Shown in pieces: positions 1 through 5,955 of a DNA stretch of 7,746 nucleotides. The DNA is from Propionibacteriaceae bacterium (lineage in GTDB: Bacteria; Actinomycetota; Actinomycetes; Propionibacteriales; Propionibacteriaceae). The notes beneath the pieces were generated by a model. The model had not been told where the DNA came from and searched no databases. It saw only the letters and a list, made by a program, of their open reading frames with translations. Numbering within the stretch: the first letter of the stretch is position 1; each line of letters opens with the position of its first letter. Both the position numbers and the translations under genes were made by a program. The DNA lies in assembly GCA_031260385.1 (NCBI GenBank), contig JAIRKB010000220.1, forward strand, positions 1 to 7,746, in the 5' to 3' direction.

Positions 1-1927
1 GCATGGAGGACTTCTCCTTGGTCGGGTCGGCGCCGCGTTCGCAGCGATTACCGGAGACGTGACGCTCGCCATTGCCGAAGGTCGAGACCGTGCAACTGCA
101 GTGGTTCTGGCACATCTGACATTCGGCGGTCTCCGATTCCAGGTTGATCTGAGCCAGCGAAGCGATAGAGCGCAGTTGACTGGGGACGCCGGGGAGGTGG
201 TTTTCCTTGGCGGTGAGCGCCGCACCGTACGCCCCCATCAGCCCAGCGATGTCGGGGCGGACGACCTGGCGGGAGGTGAGCAACTCGAAGGCGCGCAAGA
301 CGGCGTCGGAGAGGAAGGTACCTCCCTGAACGACGACCTTGTCGCCCAACTGACCGGGCTCCCGTAAGCGAATGACCTTGTAAAGGGCATTACGAATCAC
401 GGCGTAGGACAAGCCCGCCGCGATATCGGCGACCGTGGCCCCCTCCTTTTGCGATTGCTTAACCGAGGAGTTCATAAAGACCGTACATCGAGACCCCAAG
501 TCCACCGGCGCCTCACCCTCGCAGGCCGCCGCCGTGAACTCTGGCGTAGTCAAACCCAGCGACTCGGCAAAGGTCTGGAGGAAGGAGCCACAACCGGAGG
601 AGCAAGCCTCGTTGACGGCGATCGAGTCGATCACCGAGTCGGTGATGCGCAGGTATTTCATATCCTGGCCCCCGATGTCGATCACCGAGGTGACCCCCGG
701 CGCGATCTTGTCGGCGGCCCGGAAGTGGGCAATCGTCTCGACGACACCGGAGTCGATGTGCAAGGCGGCCTTGATCAGCCCCTCACCGTACCCAGTCACA
801 CAGGACTGAGCGATAATCGCCGGGCCGGGGAGGGCGCGGCGGACCTCGGTGGCGATGCGGACCGCCGCCGCAACCGGGTCGCCCTGATTAGAGGTGTAAT
901 GCGACCACAGAATGCGCTCATCGGCGTCTATCAGGACGGCTTTGATCGTTGTGGAACCAGCATCAATCCCCAGATAGCAGGCCCCTCGGGCCTCGGCGAT
1001 ATCACCGCGCGGGATGACCTCTTTGGCGTGACGTTCATTGAAGGCCTGACGGTCTTCCGGGGTCGCAAACAAGGCTGGCATCCGCCCCGAGGCGGGCACT
1101 AGGTGGCGGCGATTGGCGAGACGATCGGCCAACTGGCTAAAGGTCATCACGGTTTCGCTAGCGGTCTCTGCCGCTCCGCGAGCGACAAAGATTTCGGCGG
1201 AGTCTGGGGTGACATAGCCGGTCGCCTGGCCTTCGAGAGCCCGTTCGAAAGCCGTTCTTAGCTCCGGCAGAAAGTGGAGCGGACCGCCGAGGAAGACCAC
1301 CTCACCTTTGATCGGCCGACCTTGGGCGAGCCCGGAAATCGTCTGGGTGGCGACAGCGGCGAAGATCGAGGCCGCTAGATCTTCGTGGCGGGCGCCCTCG
1401 TTGATCAGGGGTTGAAGATCGGATTTGGCGAAGACCCCACAGCGGGAGGCGATCGGATAGAGGTGAAGATGACCAGCGGCTAGGGCATCGAGCCCCGCCG
1501 CATCAGTGCGCAGCAGGGTGGCCATTTGGTCAATGAAAGCGCCCGTACCCCCGGCACAGGTCCCGTTCATCCGTTGCTCGGGAATCGGCTTGAGGTAGGT
1601 GATCTTGGCATCCTCGCCGCCGAGCTCAATGGCGACATCAGCGCTCGGATAGTGGCGCTGAACGGCCCGTGTGCCGGCGATCACCTCTTGGATGAACTCC
1701 ACCTCTAGCGCCTGAGCAATGCCGAGCCCGCCCGAGCCGGTCATCGCCACGGCCGCCTCGATTTCAGGATAGCTTTCGGCGAGATCATCGACTAGTTTGA
1801 TGAGTTCCGCTTGGACGTCCGCATTGTGACGGCGGTATTCCTGGAAGATGATCTCATCATCAAGAAGTAATACCGCTTTTAGGGTGGTTGAACCCACATC
1901 AAGTCCTAGCGCATAAGGCGGACGCAT
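1..1927 (-). CDS. Long acyl-CoA dehydratase activase (2-hydroxyglutaryl-CoA dehydratase activator-like, BadF/BadG/BcrA/BcrD ATPase family), 3' end outside window
   Basis: An unbroken reading frame of 642 codons starts at ATG 1927-1925 and runs off the left edge. GGGGAGAG lies 7 bases upstream, which supports the start. Two ASKHA-type ATPase domains lie in tandem. Domain 1 has the phosphate loop DVGSTTLKAVL (residues 10-20), ELGGEDAK (101-108), and Cys124 and Cys163. Domain 2 has GIDAGSTTIKAVL (320-332), DIGGQDMK (417-424), and Cys442 and Cys481. Both Cys pairs are 39 residues apart, as I recall for the [4Fe-4S] ligands of the HgdC activator. A Cys-rich segment follows (Cys603, 606, 610, 612, 629), ending in GNRCERG, typical of the entry to the DUF2229 region in the roughly 1,400-residue members. 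Known role of the family: ATP-driven one-electron transfer to 2-hydroxyacyl-CoA or benzoyl-CoA-type (de)hydratases. The long fused form has no firmly established substrate. It is cytoplasmic, oxygen-sensitive by analogy, and divergent from the redox pair at 2081. Confidence 0.95.
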   Translation of the reverse strand, partial: MRPPYALGLDVGSTTLKAVLLLDDEIIFQEYRRHNADVQAELIKLVDDLAESYPEIEAAVAMTGSGGLGIAQALEVEFIQEVIAGTRAVQRHYPSADVAIELGGEDAKITYLKPIPEQRMNGTCAGGTGAFIDQMATLLRTDAAGLDALAAGHLHLYPIASRCGVFAKSDLQPLINEGARHEDLAASIFAAVATQTISGLAQGRPIKGEVVFLGGPLHFLPELRTAFERALEGQATGYVTPDSAEIFVARGAAETASETVMTFSQLADRLANRRHLVPASGRMPALFATPEDRQAFNERHAKEVIPRGDIAEARGACYLGIDAGSTTIKAVLIDADERILWSHYTSNQGDPVAAAVRIATEVRRALPGPAIIAQSCVTGYGEGLIKAALHIDSGVVETIAHFRAADKIAPGVTSVIDIGGQDMKYLRITDSVIDSIAVNEACSSGCGSFLQTFAESLGLTTPEFTAAACEGEAPVDLGSRCTVFMNSSVKQSQKEGATVADIAAGLSYAVIRNALYKVIRLREPGQLGDKVVVQGGTFLSDAVLRAFELLTSRQVVRPDIAGLMGAYGAALTAKENHLPGVPSQLRSIASLAQINLESETAECQMCQNHCSCTVSTFGNGERHVSGNRCERGADPTKEKSSM

Positions 1928-2080
1928 TGCACCACTCTCCCCGTCTTTTTTGGAATCGCTAGCTTCCTACGCTACCGTAACTTCCTCAACAGATCATATT
2001 CCCGGCGGCGAAGCGTCCGTATCCTGAGAGGACTATTGTCGGCTGATGCGATTTATCATTGTATTGGGCGATAAACTGGA
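1928..2080. promoter_or_regulatory. Divergent intergenic region with candidate promoters for the activase and the redox pair
   Basis: These 153 bases separate two divergent starts, so promoters for both units should lie here. Candidate -10 boxes, each matching TATAAT at 5 of 6 positions, are TATCAT at 2054-2059 (plus strand, toward 2081) and TATGAT at 1998-1993 (minus strand, toward 1927). Neither has a convincing -35 box at 16-18 bases, so the exact boxes are uncertain. No clear operator palindrome was seen. Confidence 0.3.
1935..1942 (-). promoter_or_regulatory. Ribosome binding site of the activase
   Basis: On the minus strand this reads GGGGAGAG, 7 bases before ATG 1927. It supports that start and contrasts with the absence of any such site before the three TIR genes. 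Confidence 0.7.
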
Positions 2081-2671
2081 GTGGTGTCCAATGAGCAAGC
2101 CGTGTCACGGCTCCAAATAGTCAGCCCCTGGGTGTCGCTAGTGGCCCGAGCGTTGCTCGGGGGAGTGCTGGTTTTTGCGGGCGCAATCAAGCTCTTTGAT
2201 CTGCGGCAGTCGGTGATTGCCGTCCAGGCCTACCAGTTCCCGATCCCGGAAACCTGGGAGACGATCTTGGGATACGGGTTGCCGGTAGTAGAGGTTCTGC
2301 TTGGCTTGGCGATCCTAGCTGGGTTGTTTACGCGCTGGACGGCGCTGCTGGCTGGGCTGGCCCTCGTTGCCTATATCGCCGCGATCAGCTCGGCTTGGGC
2401 GCGCGGGCTGAATATCGATTGCGGCTGTCTGACCCCCGGTGGCATACTCCTGACCAAGGATGCCAAGCTGGGCTACGCCTTGGATATTGCCCGCGATCTC
2501 GGCTTGCTGATTATCGCTGCCTGGCTAGTCCGTTTCCAGGCGCCGCGTTGGTCGCTTGACGCTTGGCTTGTTGCGGCGACCACCGACGGTACGGCTAGCG
2601 GCCTGACCGATAGTACGGCCGAGGATACGACCATCGAAATGACCACCGACCTGAGCAATAAGAAGGATTGA
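2081..2671 (+). CDS. MauE/DoxX-family redox-associated membrane protein
   Basis: A 196-residue integral membrane protein with about four hydrophobic helices (roughly residues 16-38, 62-82, 86-106 and 136-152). A Cys-Gly-Cys motif at residues 114-116 (NIDCGCLTPGG) follows the third helix. This arrangement fits the MauE-like branch of the DoxX superfamily. Known members are thought to pass reducing equivalents across the membrane or to assist disulfide formation in partner proteins. The C-terminal tail (about 155-196) is polar and Thr/Asp-rich. The start is uncertain. GTG 2081 overlaps a GGAG (2078-2081), GTG 2084 follows immediately, and GTG 2102 is a third in-frame choice; no in-frame ATG is near. 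The gene ends one base before the DsbA-like gene, so the two are almost certainly co-transcribed, and MauE-like proteins often neighbour thioredoxin-fold proteins. The substrate is unknown. Confidence 0.85.
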   Translation: MVSNEQAVSRLQIVSPWVSLVARALLGGVLVFAGAIKLFDLRQSVIAVQAYQFPIPETWETILGYGLPVVEVLLGLAILAGLFTRWTALLAGLALVAYIAAISSAWARGLNIDCGCLTPGGILLTKDAKLGYALDIARDLGLLIIAAWLVRFQAPRWSLDAWLVAATTDGTASGLTDSTAEDTTIEMTTDLSNKKD

Positions 2672-2672
2672 T

Positions 2673-3569
2673 ATGGCAAAGCGAAAGAAGCGGGGCGCGC
2701 AGGCGGGGAATCGGCAGGTTCAGGCCCAGGCTCAACGCCTGGCGGCGGCGCGCAAGGTGCGTAATCGACGGCTCCTGATCACCTCGGTTGTCGCGGTGGT
2801 GGTCGCGGCGCTGATTGGTTTGGTGGTCTGGCAGGCCACGAATGTGACGGGGCCGACACCACCGTCGACCGACCCGACGAGCCCGACAACGTCTTCGACC
2901 GGTGGGATGTTCATCCCGCCGAACGGGTCGCCTGATGGCCTCTACATTGAGCTCGCCAGTCCGAACGTCAAGGCGGATGCCCTAGTGATCGACGAGTTCA
3001 TCGACTATCAGTGCCCGTACTGTGGATTGTTGACCCGAATGTACATCGGGGCTTTCGACCAGTTGGTCGCCTCCGGCGACATCATCATGCGGGTCCACCT
3101 TCGTAGTTTCCTTGATGGCGGTATTCCCGGTCAGAACTCGGTTCGGGCCGCCACGGCGGCGACCTGTGCCGATGTGGTTGGTAAGTTCAGCTCCTACCAC
3201 GACGTCATCTTCGCCAATCAACCAGAAGAGGGCATCGGCTACTCCGATGAACAGTTGCGAATCGATTTCCCCAGGGCAGCCGGCATCACTGGCCCCGATC
3301 TCACCTACTTCCGGCAGTGTTACGACTCCGAACAGACCCGACCCTACGTCGAATACATGGAGCCTGCCAACTCCACTTGGATGGCGGACTGGAGTGCGGT
3401 CAATGCCGGCGGAAAGAAGTTCGGCACCCCGACCCTGTTGGTGAACGGCAAGCTGCTACCCCTTGAGGAGCTAGTGACGGTCTCCGACGACGGCAAGCAT
3501 TATGTTCCCGCCCAGGACACAAATCCGACCGCTTTCCTCGCCTTCCTCGCGACGATTGCCGCCAGCTAG
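2673..3569 (+). CDS. Membrane-anchored DsbA-like thiol:disulfide oxidoreductase (thioredoxin fold)
   Basis: A 298-residue protein. It has a Lys/Arg-rich cytoplasmic N-terminus (1-33), one membrane helix (about 34-53), a Pro/Thr/Ser linker (60-77) and an extracytoplasmic DsbA domain (about 85-298). The active site is Cys114-Pro-Tyr-Cys117, and the cis-proline lies in GTP at 251-253. Two further cysteines, 165 and 216, sit 51 residues apart. That spacing resembles the structural disulfide I recall in the mycobacterial DsbA Rv2969c. The expected role is oxidation or isomerisation of exported proteins, re-oxidised or reduced through the MauE-like protein encoded one base upstream. ATG 2673 is preceded by AGAAGGA (2661-2667) at 5 bases, which fixes the start. 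The direction of electron flow cannot be read from the sequence. Confidence 0.9.
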   Translation: MAKRKKRGAQAGNRQVQAQAQRLAAARKVRNRRLLITSVVAVVVAALIGLVVWQATNVTGPTPPSTDPTSPTTSSTGGMFIPPNGSPDGLYIELASPNVKADALVIDEFIDYQCPYCGLLTRMYIGAFDQLVASGDIIMRVHLRSFLDGGIPGQNSVRAATAATCADVVGKFSSYHDVIFANQPEEGIGYSDEQLRIDFPRAAGITGPDLTYFRQCYDSEQTRPYVEYMEPANSTWMADWSAVNAGGKKFGTPTLLVNGKLLPLEELVTVSDDGKHYVPAQDTNPTAFLAFLATIAAS

Positions 3570-3746
3570 CGCCACATCAAGGACCTCCCTAACCCACCGC
3601 GATGCAACAGCTTGGCCACCTGCTACTCACTGATGTGATCAACCAATACTTGTCGATTTGGCATCCGATCTTCGCCGACTTGACCACTATTTGACCACGT
3701 CGTTAGACCTTCCCAACCAAATCTGGTACTCTCGGAGGCGCTACAA
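3570..3746 (+). other. Non-coding gap between the redox pair and the tRNA gene
   Basis: No credible ORF was found. A short perfect inverted repeat, TCAC-TGAT-GTGA, lies at 3627-3638. TTGACC occurs twice (3680-3685 and 3691-3696) but is badly spaced from the likely tRNA promoter. I see no strong terminator after the gene ending at 3569, so read-through into the tRNA is possible. Confidence 0.5.
3703..3732 (+). promoter_or_regulatory. Probable tRNA-Asn promoter
   Basis: A -35-like TTAGAC (3703-3708) and a -10-like TACTCT (3727-3732) preceded by TGG (extended -10) are 18 bases apart. A transcript would start near 3739, just upstream of the mature tRNA 5' end at 3747. Confidence 0.45.
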
Positions 3747-3819
3747 TCCCCTGTAGCTCAATTGGCAGAGCGTCGGACTGTTAATCCGCAGGTTCCTGGT
3801 TCGAGTCCAGGCGGGGGAG
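3747..3819 (+). tRNA. tRNA-Asn (anticodon GTT)
   Basis: The 73 bases fit standard tRNA numbering with no insertions. The 7-bp acceptor stem (TCCCCTG with CGGGGGA) has one G-T wobble, and the discriminator base is G73. The D arm is GCTC/GAGC with GG at 18-19. The anticodon stem has four good pairs and a T27-C43 mismatch at its top. The loop CTGTTAA gives anticodon GTT, and the T arm CCTGG/CCAGG encloses TTCGAGT. CCA is not encoded (CTG follows), so the tails must be added enzymatically. The TIR gene cluster begins 205 bases downstream, and tRNA 3' ends are common integration sites for islands. Confidence 0.97.
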
Positions 3820-3935
3820 CTGACTTCATATCGATCTTAAGACATTGTCGCAACCATTTCGCATCTTACGACGAGTATGTATGAAGATCACCCAAAAACC
3901 GCCCGGGAAATCGACATCTCTAGCCGTCAGCGAAA

Positions 3936-3954
3936 GGCCCCTCTGCTCGGGGCC
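3936..3954 (+). terminator. Possible terminator hairpin downstream of tRNA-Asn
   Basis: A six-bp all-GC stem, GGCCCC/GGGGCC, with a seven-base loop, preceded by AAA and followed by GTTAAT rather than a run of T. High-GC actinobacteria often terminate at hairpins with weak T tails, so this could end the tRNA transcript. It lies 116 bases past the tRNA and could instead be part of a larger RNA fold. Confidence 0.35.
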
Positions 3955-3982
3955 GTTAATGGCTAAAGAGCCGGGGAGGCGA

Positions 3983-4008
3983 GTTCGGGACTAAGACCGG
4001 GGCCGAAC
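3983..4008. promoter_or_regulatory. Inverted repeat over the -35 region of TIR gene 1
   Basis: GTTCGG and CCGAAC arms are separated by 14 bases. The repeat ends 4 bases before the TAGAAT box at 4013, so its centre covers the place where a -35 contact would be made. A repressor or activator site is possible. The arms are not repeated before genes 2 and 3, which argues against a shared operator. Confidence 0.3.
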
Positions 4009-4012
4009 CGAA

Positions 4013-4018
4013 TAGAAT
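4013..4018 (+). promoter_or_regulatory. -10 box of leaderless promoter, TIR gene 1
   Basis: TAGAAT is followed by GTTGCA and then ATG 4025. The six-base gap would place transcription start at the A of the start codon, the typical geometry of actinobacterial leaderless mRNAs. No Shine-Dalgarno sequence is present. The TAG of this box is also in frame with the gene, so no longer N-terminus is possible. Confidence 0.6.
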
Positions 4019-4597
4019 GTTGCAATGTCCATAGGCGCAGAACGACCAAACATCCGGGTCTTTCTGTCCTATCGCCGCATGGACAACCCACCACAGGGCC
4101 CCCTCCCAGGCAAGGTTTCAGCCTTCCGCGACGACCTTAGGAACGTCATATCCCAGAAGATCGGCCATCGCAACGTACAGGTCTTCATGGACACTGATCC
4201 CGAGACAATGATCGGTGATCGCACATGGCAAGAAAAAATCCTGAAAGAACTCAGGACTACCACTGTCTTTGTCTCGATCATGACCGCTAACTACCTTTAC
4301 AGCGGTTCCGAGCTTGATAGCGATTCCGAGCCCGCCTGCGCCTGGGAGTTTCGTGAGTATCGAAAGGTGTACAAGGCTGACCCAGACCGGCACAGCCTCA
4401 TCGCGATCCAGCTTTGCCCACCCAAGGCAGCCGCAAAAGCGCTCTCTCACCCAGACTGGAAAGATCTGGGATCCCAAGAGATCTTCGGTTATAAAAAGAG
4501 CCGAGAGGCTTGGGACGCCGGCCAAGGCATCAATACCTGGAGCAGTCTCATCGGCGAAGTCTCCGACGTGATCATCGCCTTCGCGTATAAGGCCGCG
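4013..4597 (+). repeat. Promoter-plus-TIR module, copy 1
   Basis: A direct repeat spanning the -10 box to codon 191 of TIR gene 1. Related copies lie at 5386-5955 and 6742-7311. Similarity starts at the promoter and stops at the end of the TIR domain in all three. In its first 66 coding bases copy 1 differs from copy 3 at only four positions. Confidence 0.85.
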
Positions 4598-5377
4598 GCA
4601 GAGTCAGTTGATCGGCGCGAGCCCTATCCATCTCTGCACCACTCGTACCCTGTTCAACAGCCACCAGCGAACCCGCCTTACCTACCATCGGACCCACCTT
4701 ACATATCCTCAGACCAACCTCACCTGCCGCCGGACCCGCTTTGCCTGCCACTGGCCCTGCCTTACATCCCACAAGAGCGACCATATTTTCCACAGGAGCA
4801 GCCTTTCCTTCCACTAGCGCAGCCGTACATACCGACGGATCTGTCAGTCTCATCCCCTCACCAATCCGACTCATTTCTACCTGACCTCTACTATCCCTTG
4901 CCAGTGAGGAAGAGCCGGGCTGTGTGGAAGGTAATAATAGTCATCCTCGTGGTCGGACTATTCGGCGGGATCCTAACCGCCATTGGAATCTCGAACGCTG
5001 CTCATAACCAGGCGGAGTATTCGAACTTCTACGTCCTTGGTAATGACCAGATCCCCTCGATGAAGAGTGTCTTAGGTTCCACACGACCGGTTCGCTCGTT
5101 TAGCGAGTCAAACGCCAACGGTGAACTCACCTATGAGATCCGCTACAAGGTGACCGACGGCAAGACCAGAGACATGGTCGCATACTTCAACTACCTAGTC
5201 CTCTGGGAGGGCTTCCTCCGCTTGGATGACAACTACCTCAGTGATACAACCGGATCCTCCACGCTAGGCAAGTCTTCGGTCGAACCCGATCGAGTGGTCA
5301 CCGTCGAACTGCAATGGGACGCCAAAGGTTACACGGTGACAGCCAAACAGTACGTCGGCACGATCACCCCCAACTAA
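4025..5377 (+). CDS. TIR-domain membrane protein (TIR gene 1): TIR, Pro-rich heptad linker, one membrane helix, unknown C-terminal domain
   Basis: 450 residues. The N-terminal TIR domain (about 9-190) has box-1-like RVFLSYRR (11-18), a BB-loop region FMDTDPETMIGDRTW (54-68), FVSIMTANY (82-90) and CAWEF (105-109). Glu108 is in the position of the catalytic glutamate of NAD-cleaving TIR domains (family knowledge). A Pro/Tyr-rich linker holds eight heptads (217-272). Basic RKSR (295-298) precedes a hydrophobic helix (about 300-322), predicting TIR inside and residues 323-450 outside. That outer domain ends in a GY-T-V...G-T-I-T-P pattern. It faintly resembles small extracellular modules of Firmicutes, but I cannot name it. 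It starts from a leaderless promoter, and gene 2 follows 20 bases after its stop. It has a six-residue insertion before CAWEF relative to its paralogues. Inferred role: membrane-anchored TIR signalling or NADase protein, possibly anti-phage. Confidence 0.9.
   Translation: MSIGAERPNIRVFLSYRRMDNPPQGPLPGKVSAFRDDLRNVISQKIGHRNVQVFMDTDPETMIGDRTWQEKILKELRTTTVFVSIMTANYLYSGSELDSDSEPACAWEFREYRKVYKADPDRHSLIAIQLCPPKAAAKALSHPDWKDLGSQEIFGYKKSREAWDAGQGINTWSSLIGEVSDVIIAFAYKAAAESVDRREPYPSLHHSYPVQQPPANPPYLPSDPPYISSDQPHLPPDPLCLPLALPYIPQERPYFPQEQPFLPLAQPYIPTDLSVSSPHQSDSFLPDLYYPLPVRKSRAVWKVIIVILVVGLFGGILTAIGISNAAHNQAEYSNFYVLGNDQIPSMKSVLGSTRPVRSFSESNANGELTYEIRYKVTDGKTRDMVAYFNYLVLWEGFLRLDDNYLSDTTGSSTLGKSSVEPDRVVTVELQWDAKGYTVTAKQYVGTITPN
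4673..4840 (+). repeat. Eight tandem 21-base units coding a Pro/Tyr heptad
   Basis: The units read PPYLPSD, PPYISSD, QPHLPPD, PLCLPLA, LPYIPQE, RPYFPQE, QPFLPLA and QPYIPTD (residues 217-272 of TIR gene 1). The consensus is x-P-[YF]-[ILF]-P-x-[DEA]. The register is perfect across eight units, though the DNA copies have diverged. It probably forms an extended polyproline-like spacer between the TIR domain and the membrane helix. Confidence 0.85.
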
Positions 5378-5385
5378 CATACGTA

Positions 5386-5391
5386 TAGAAT
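5386..5391 (+). promoter_or_regulatory. -10 box of leaderless promoter, TIR gene 2
   Basis: TAGAAT-GTTGCA-ATG is identical to the block before gene 1. The whole gap between the gene 1 stop (5377) and ATG 5398 is 20 bases and holds little beyond this box, so any -35 contact must lie inside the end of gene 1. The in-frame TAG within the box again fixes the start. Confidence 0.6.
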
Positions 5392-5955
5392 GTTGCAATG
5401 TCCCCTAGCGCAGAACGACCATACATCCGGGTCTTTCTGTCTTATCGCCGGATAGACAATCCAAAGCAAGGTGCCTTCCCAGGCAAGGTGTCGGCTTTCC
5501 GGGACGACCTTGCGAACACCATCGCCCGCGAGATTGGCCTTCGCAACGTTCAGGTCTTCATGGACACTGACCCGGAGACAATGATCGGCGATCGTTCCTG
5601 GCGCGACAAGATCTTGAAAGAACTCCACCAGACCACCGTCTTCGTCTCAATTATGACCGCCAACTACCTCGACAGCGAGTCCGATCACGCCTGCACCTGG
5701 GAGTTTCGCGAGTATCAAAAGGTGTACGAGGCTGACCCCGACCGCCACAGCCTTATCACAGTCCAACTCTGCGCCCCCGAGGTCGCTGCCGATGCGCTCT
5801 CCGGCCCCGACTGGCAGGCCTTAGGTTCCCAAGAGCTCATTGGCTATGTCAAGTGCCGTACGGCTTGGGACGACGGGCAGGGTTACGCAACCTGGAACAA
5901 CCTCATCCGCGAGGTCTCCGACGCGATCATCGCCTTCGCGCGTAAGGCCGCCTCC
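5386..5955 (+). repeat. Promoter-plus-TIR module, copy 2
   Basis: Second copy, spanning the -10 box to codon 186 of TIR gene 2. It lacks the six-codon insertion seen in copy 1 before the CxWEF motif. Confidence 0.85.

Larger units (their letters stand above)
3820..4012 (+). other. Structured non-coding region between tRNA-Asn and the TIR cluster
   Basis: No credible ORF was found. The right half is rich in inverted repeats. TAGCC (3921-3925) can pair with GGCTA (3961-3965), enclosing the hairpin GGCCCC/GGGGCC (3936-3941 with 3949-3954). GGCT/AGCC (3961-3964 with 3969-3972) is an alternative. GTTCGG (3983-3988) pairs with CCGAAC (4003-4008). The second GGGGCC (3999-4004) could compete for the same GGCCCC. 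It could be tandem terminators, a small structured RNA, or an operator for the first TIR gene. It matches no riboswitch family I recognise. Confidence 0.45.

Noticed and set aside
435..1102. Plus-strand ORFs at 435-809 and 449-1102
   Set aside because: They lie antisense to the well-supported activase frame, have low-complexity Arg/Gly-rich translations and no recognisable domains.
2091..2120. Out-of-frame ATG with well-spaced GGAG at the start of the MauE-like gene, encoding nine residues
   Set aside because: Possible as a leader peptide, but a nine-codon ORF overlapping the gene start has no other support. The in-frame GTG codons explain the gene.
3691..3732. TTGACC at 3691-3696 as -35 of the tRNA promoter
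   Set aside because: The gap to the TACTCT box is 30 bases, far too long. TTAGAC at 3703-3708 fits at 18 bases.
4017..4034. ATG nine bases before the TIR gene 1 start, giving a five-residue mini-ORF
   Set aside because: The frame does not close at the same place in gene 2, so it is not a conserved leader peptide. It follows by chance from the AATG in the promoter block.
4118..4525. Minus-strand ORF antisense to the TIR domain, with similar shadows at 5374-5628 and 6490-6825
   Set aside because: The shadows recur only because the TIR DNA is repeated. Their ends are not conserved and the translations match no family.
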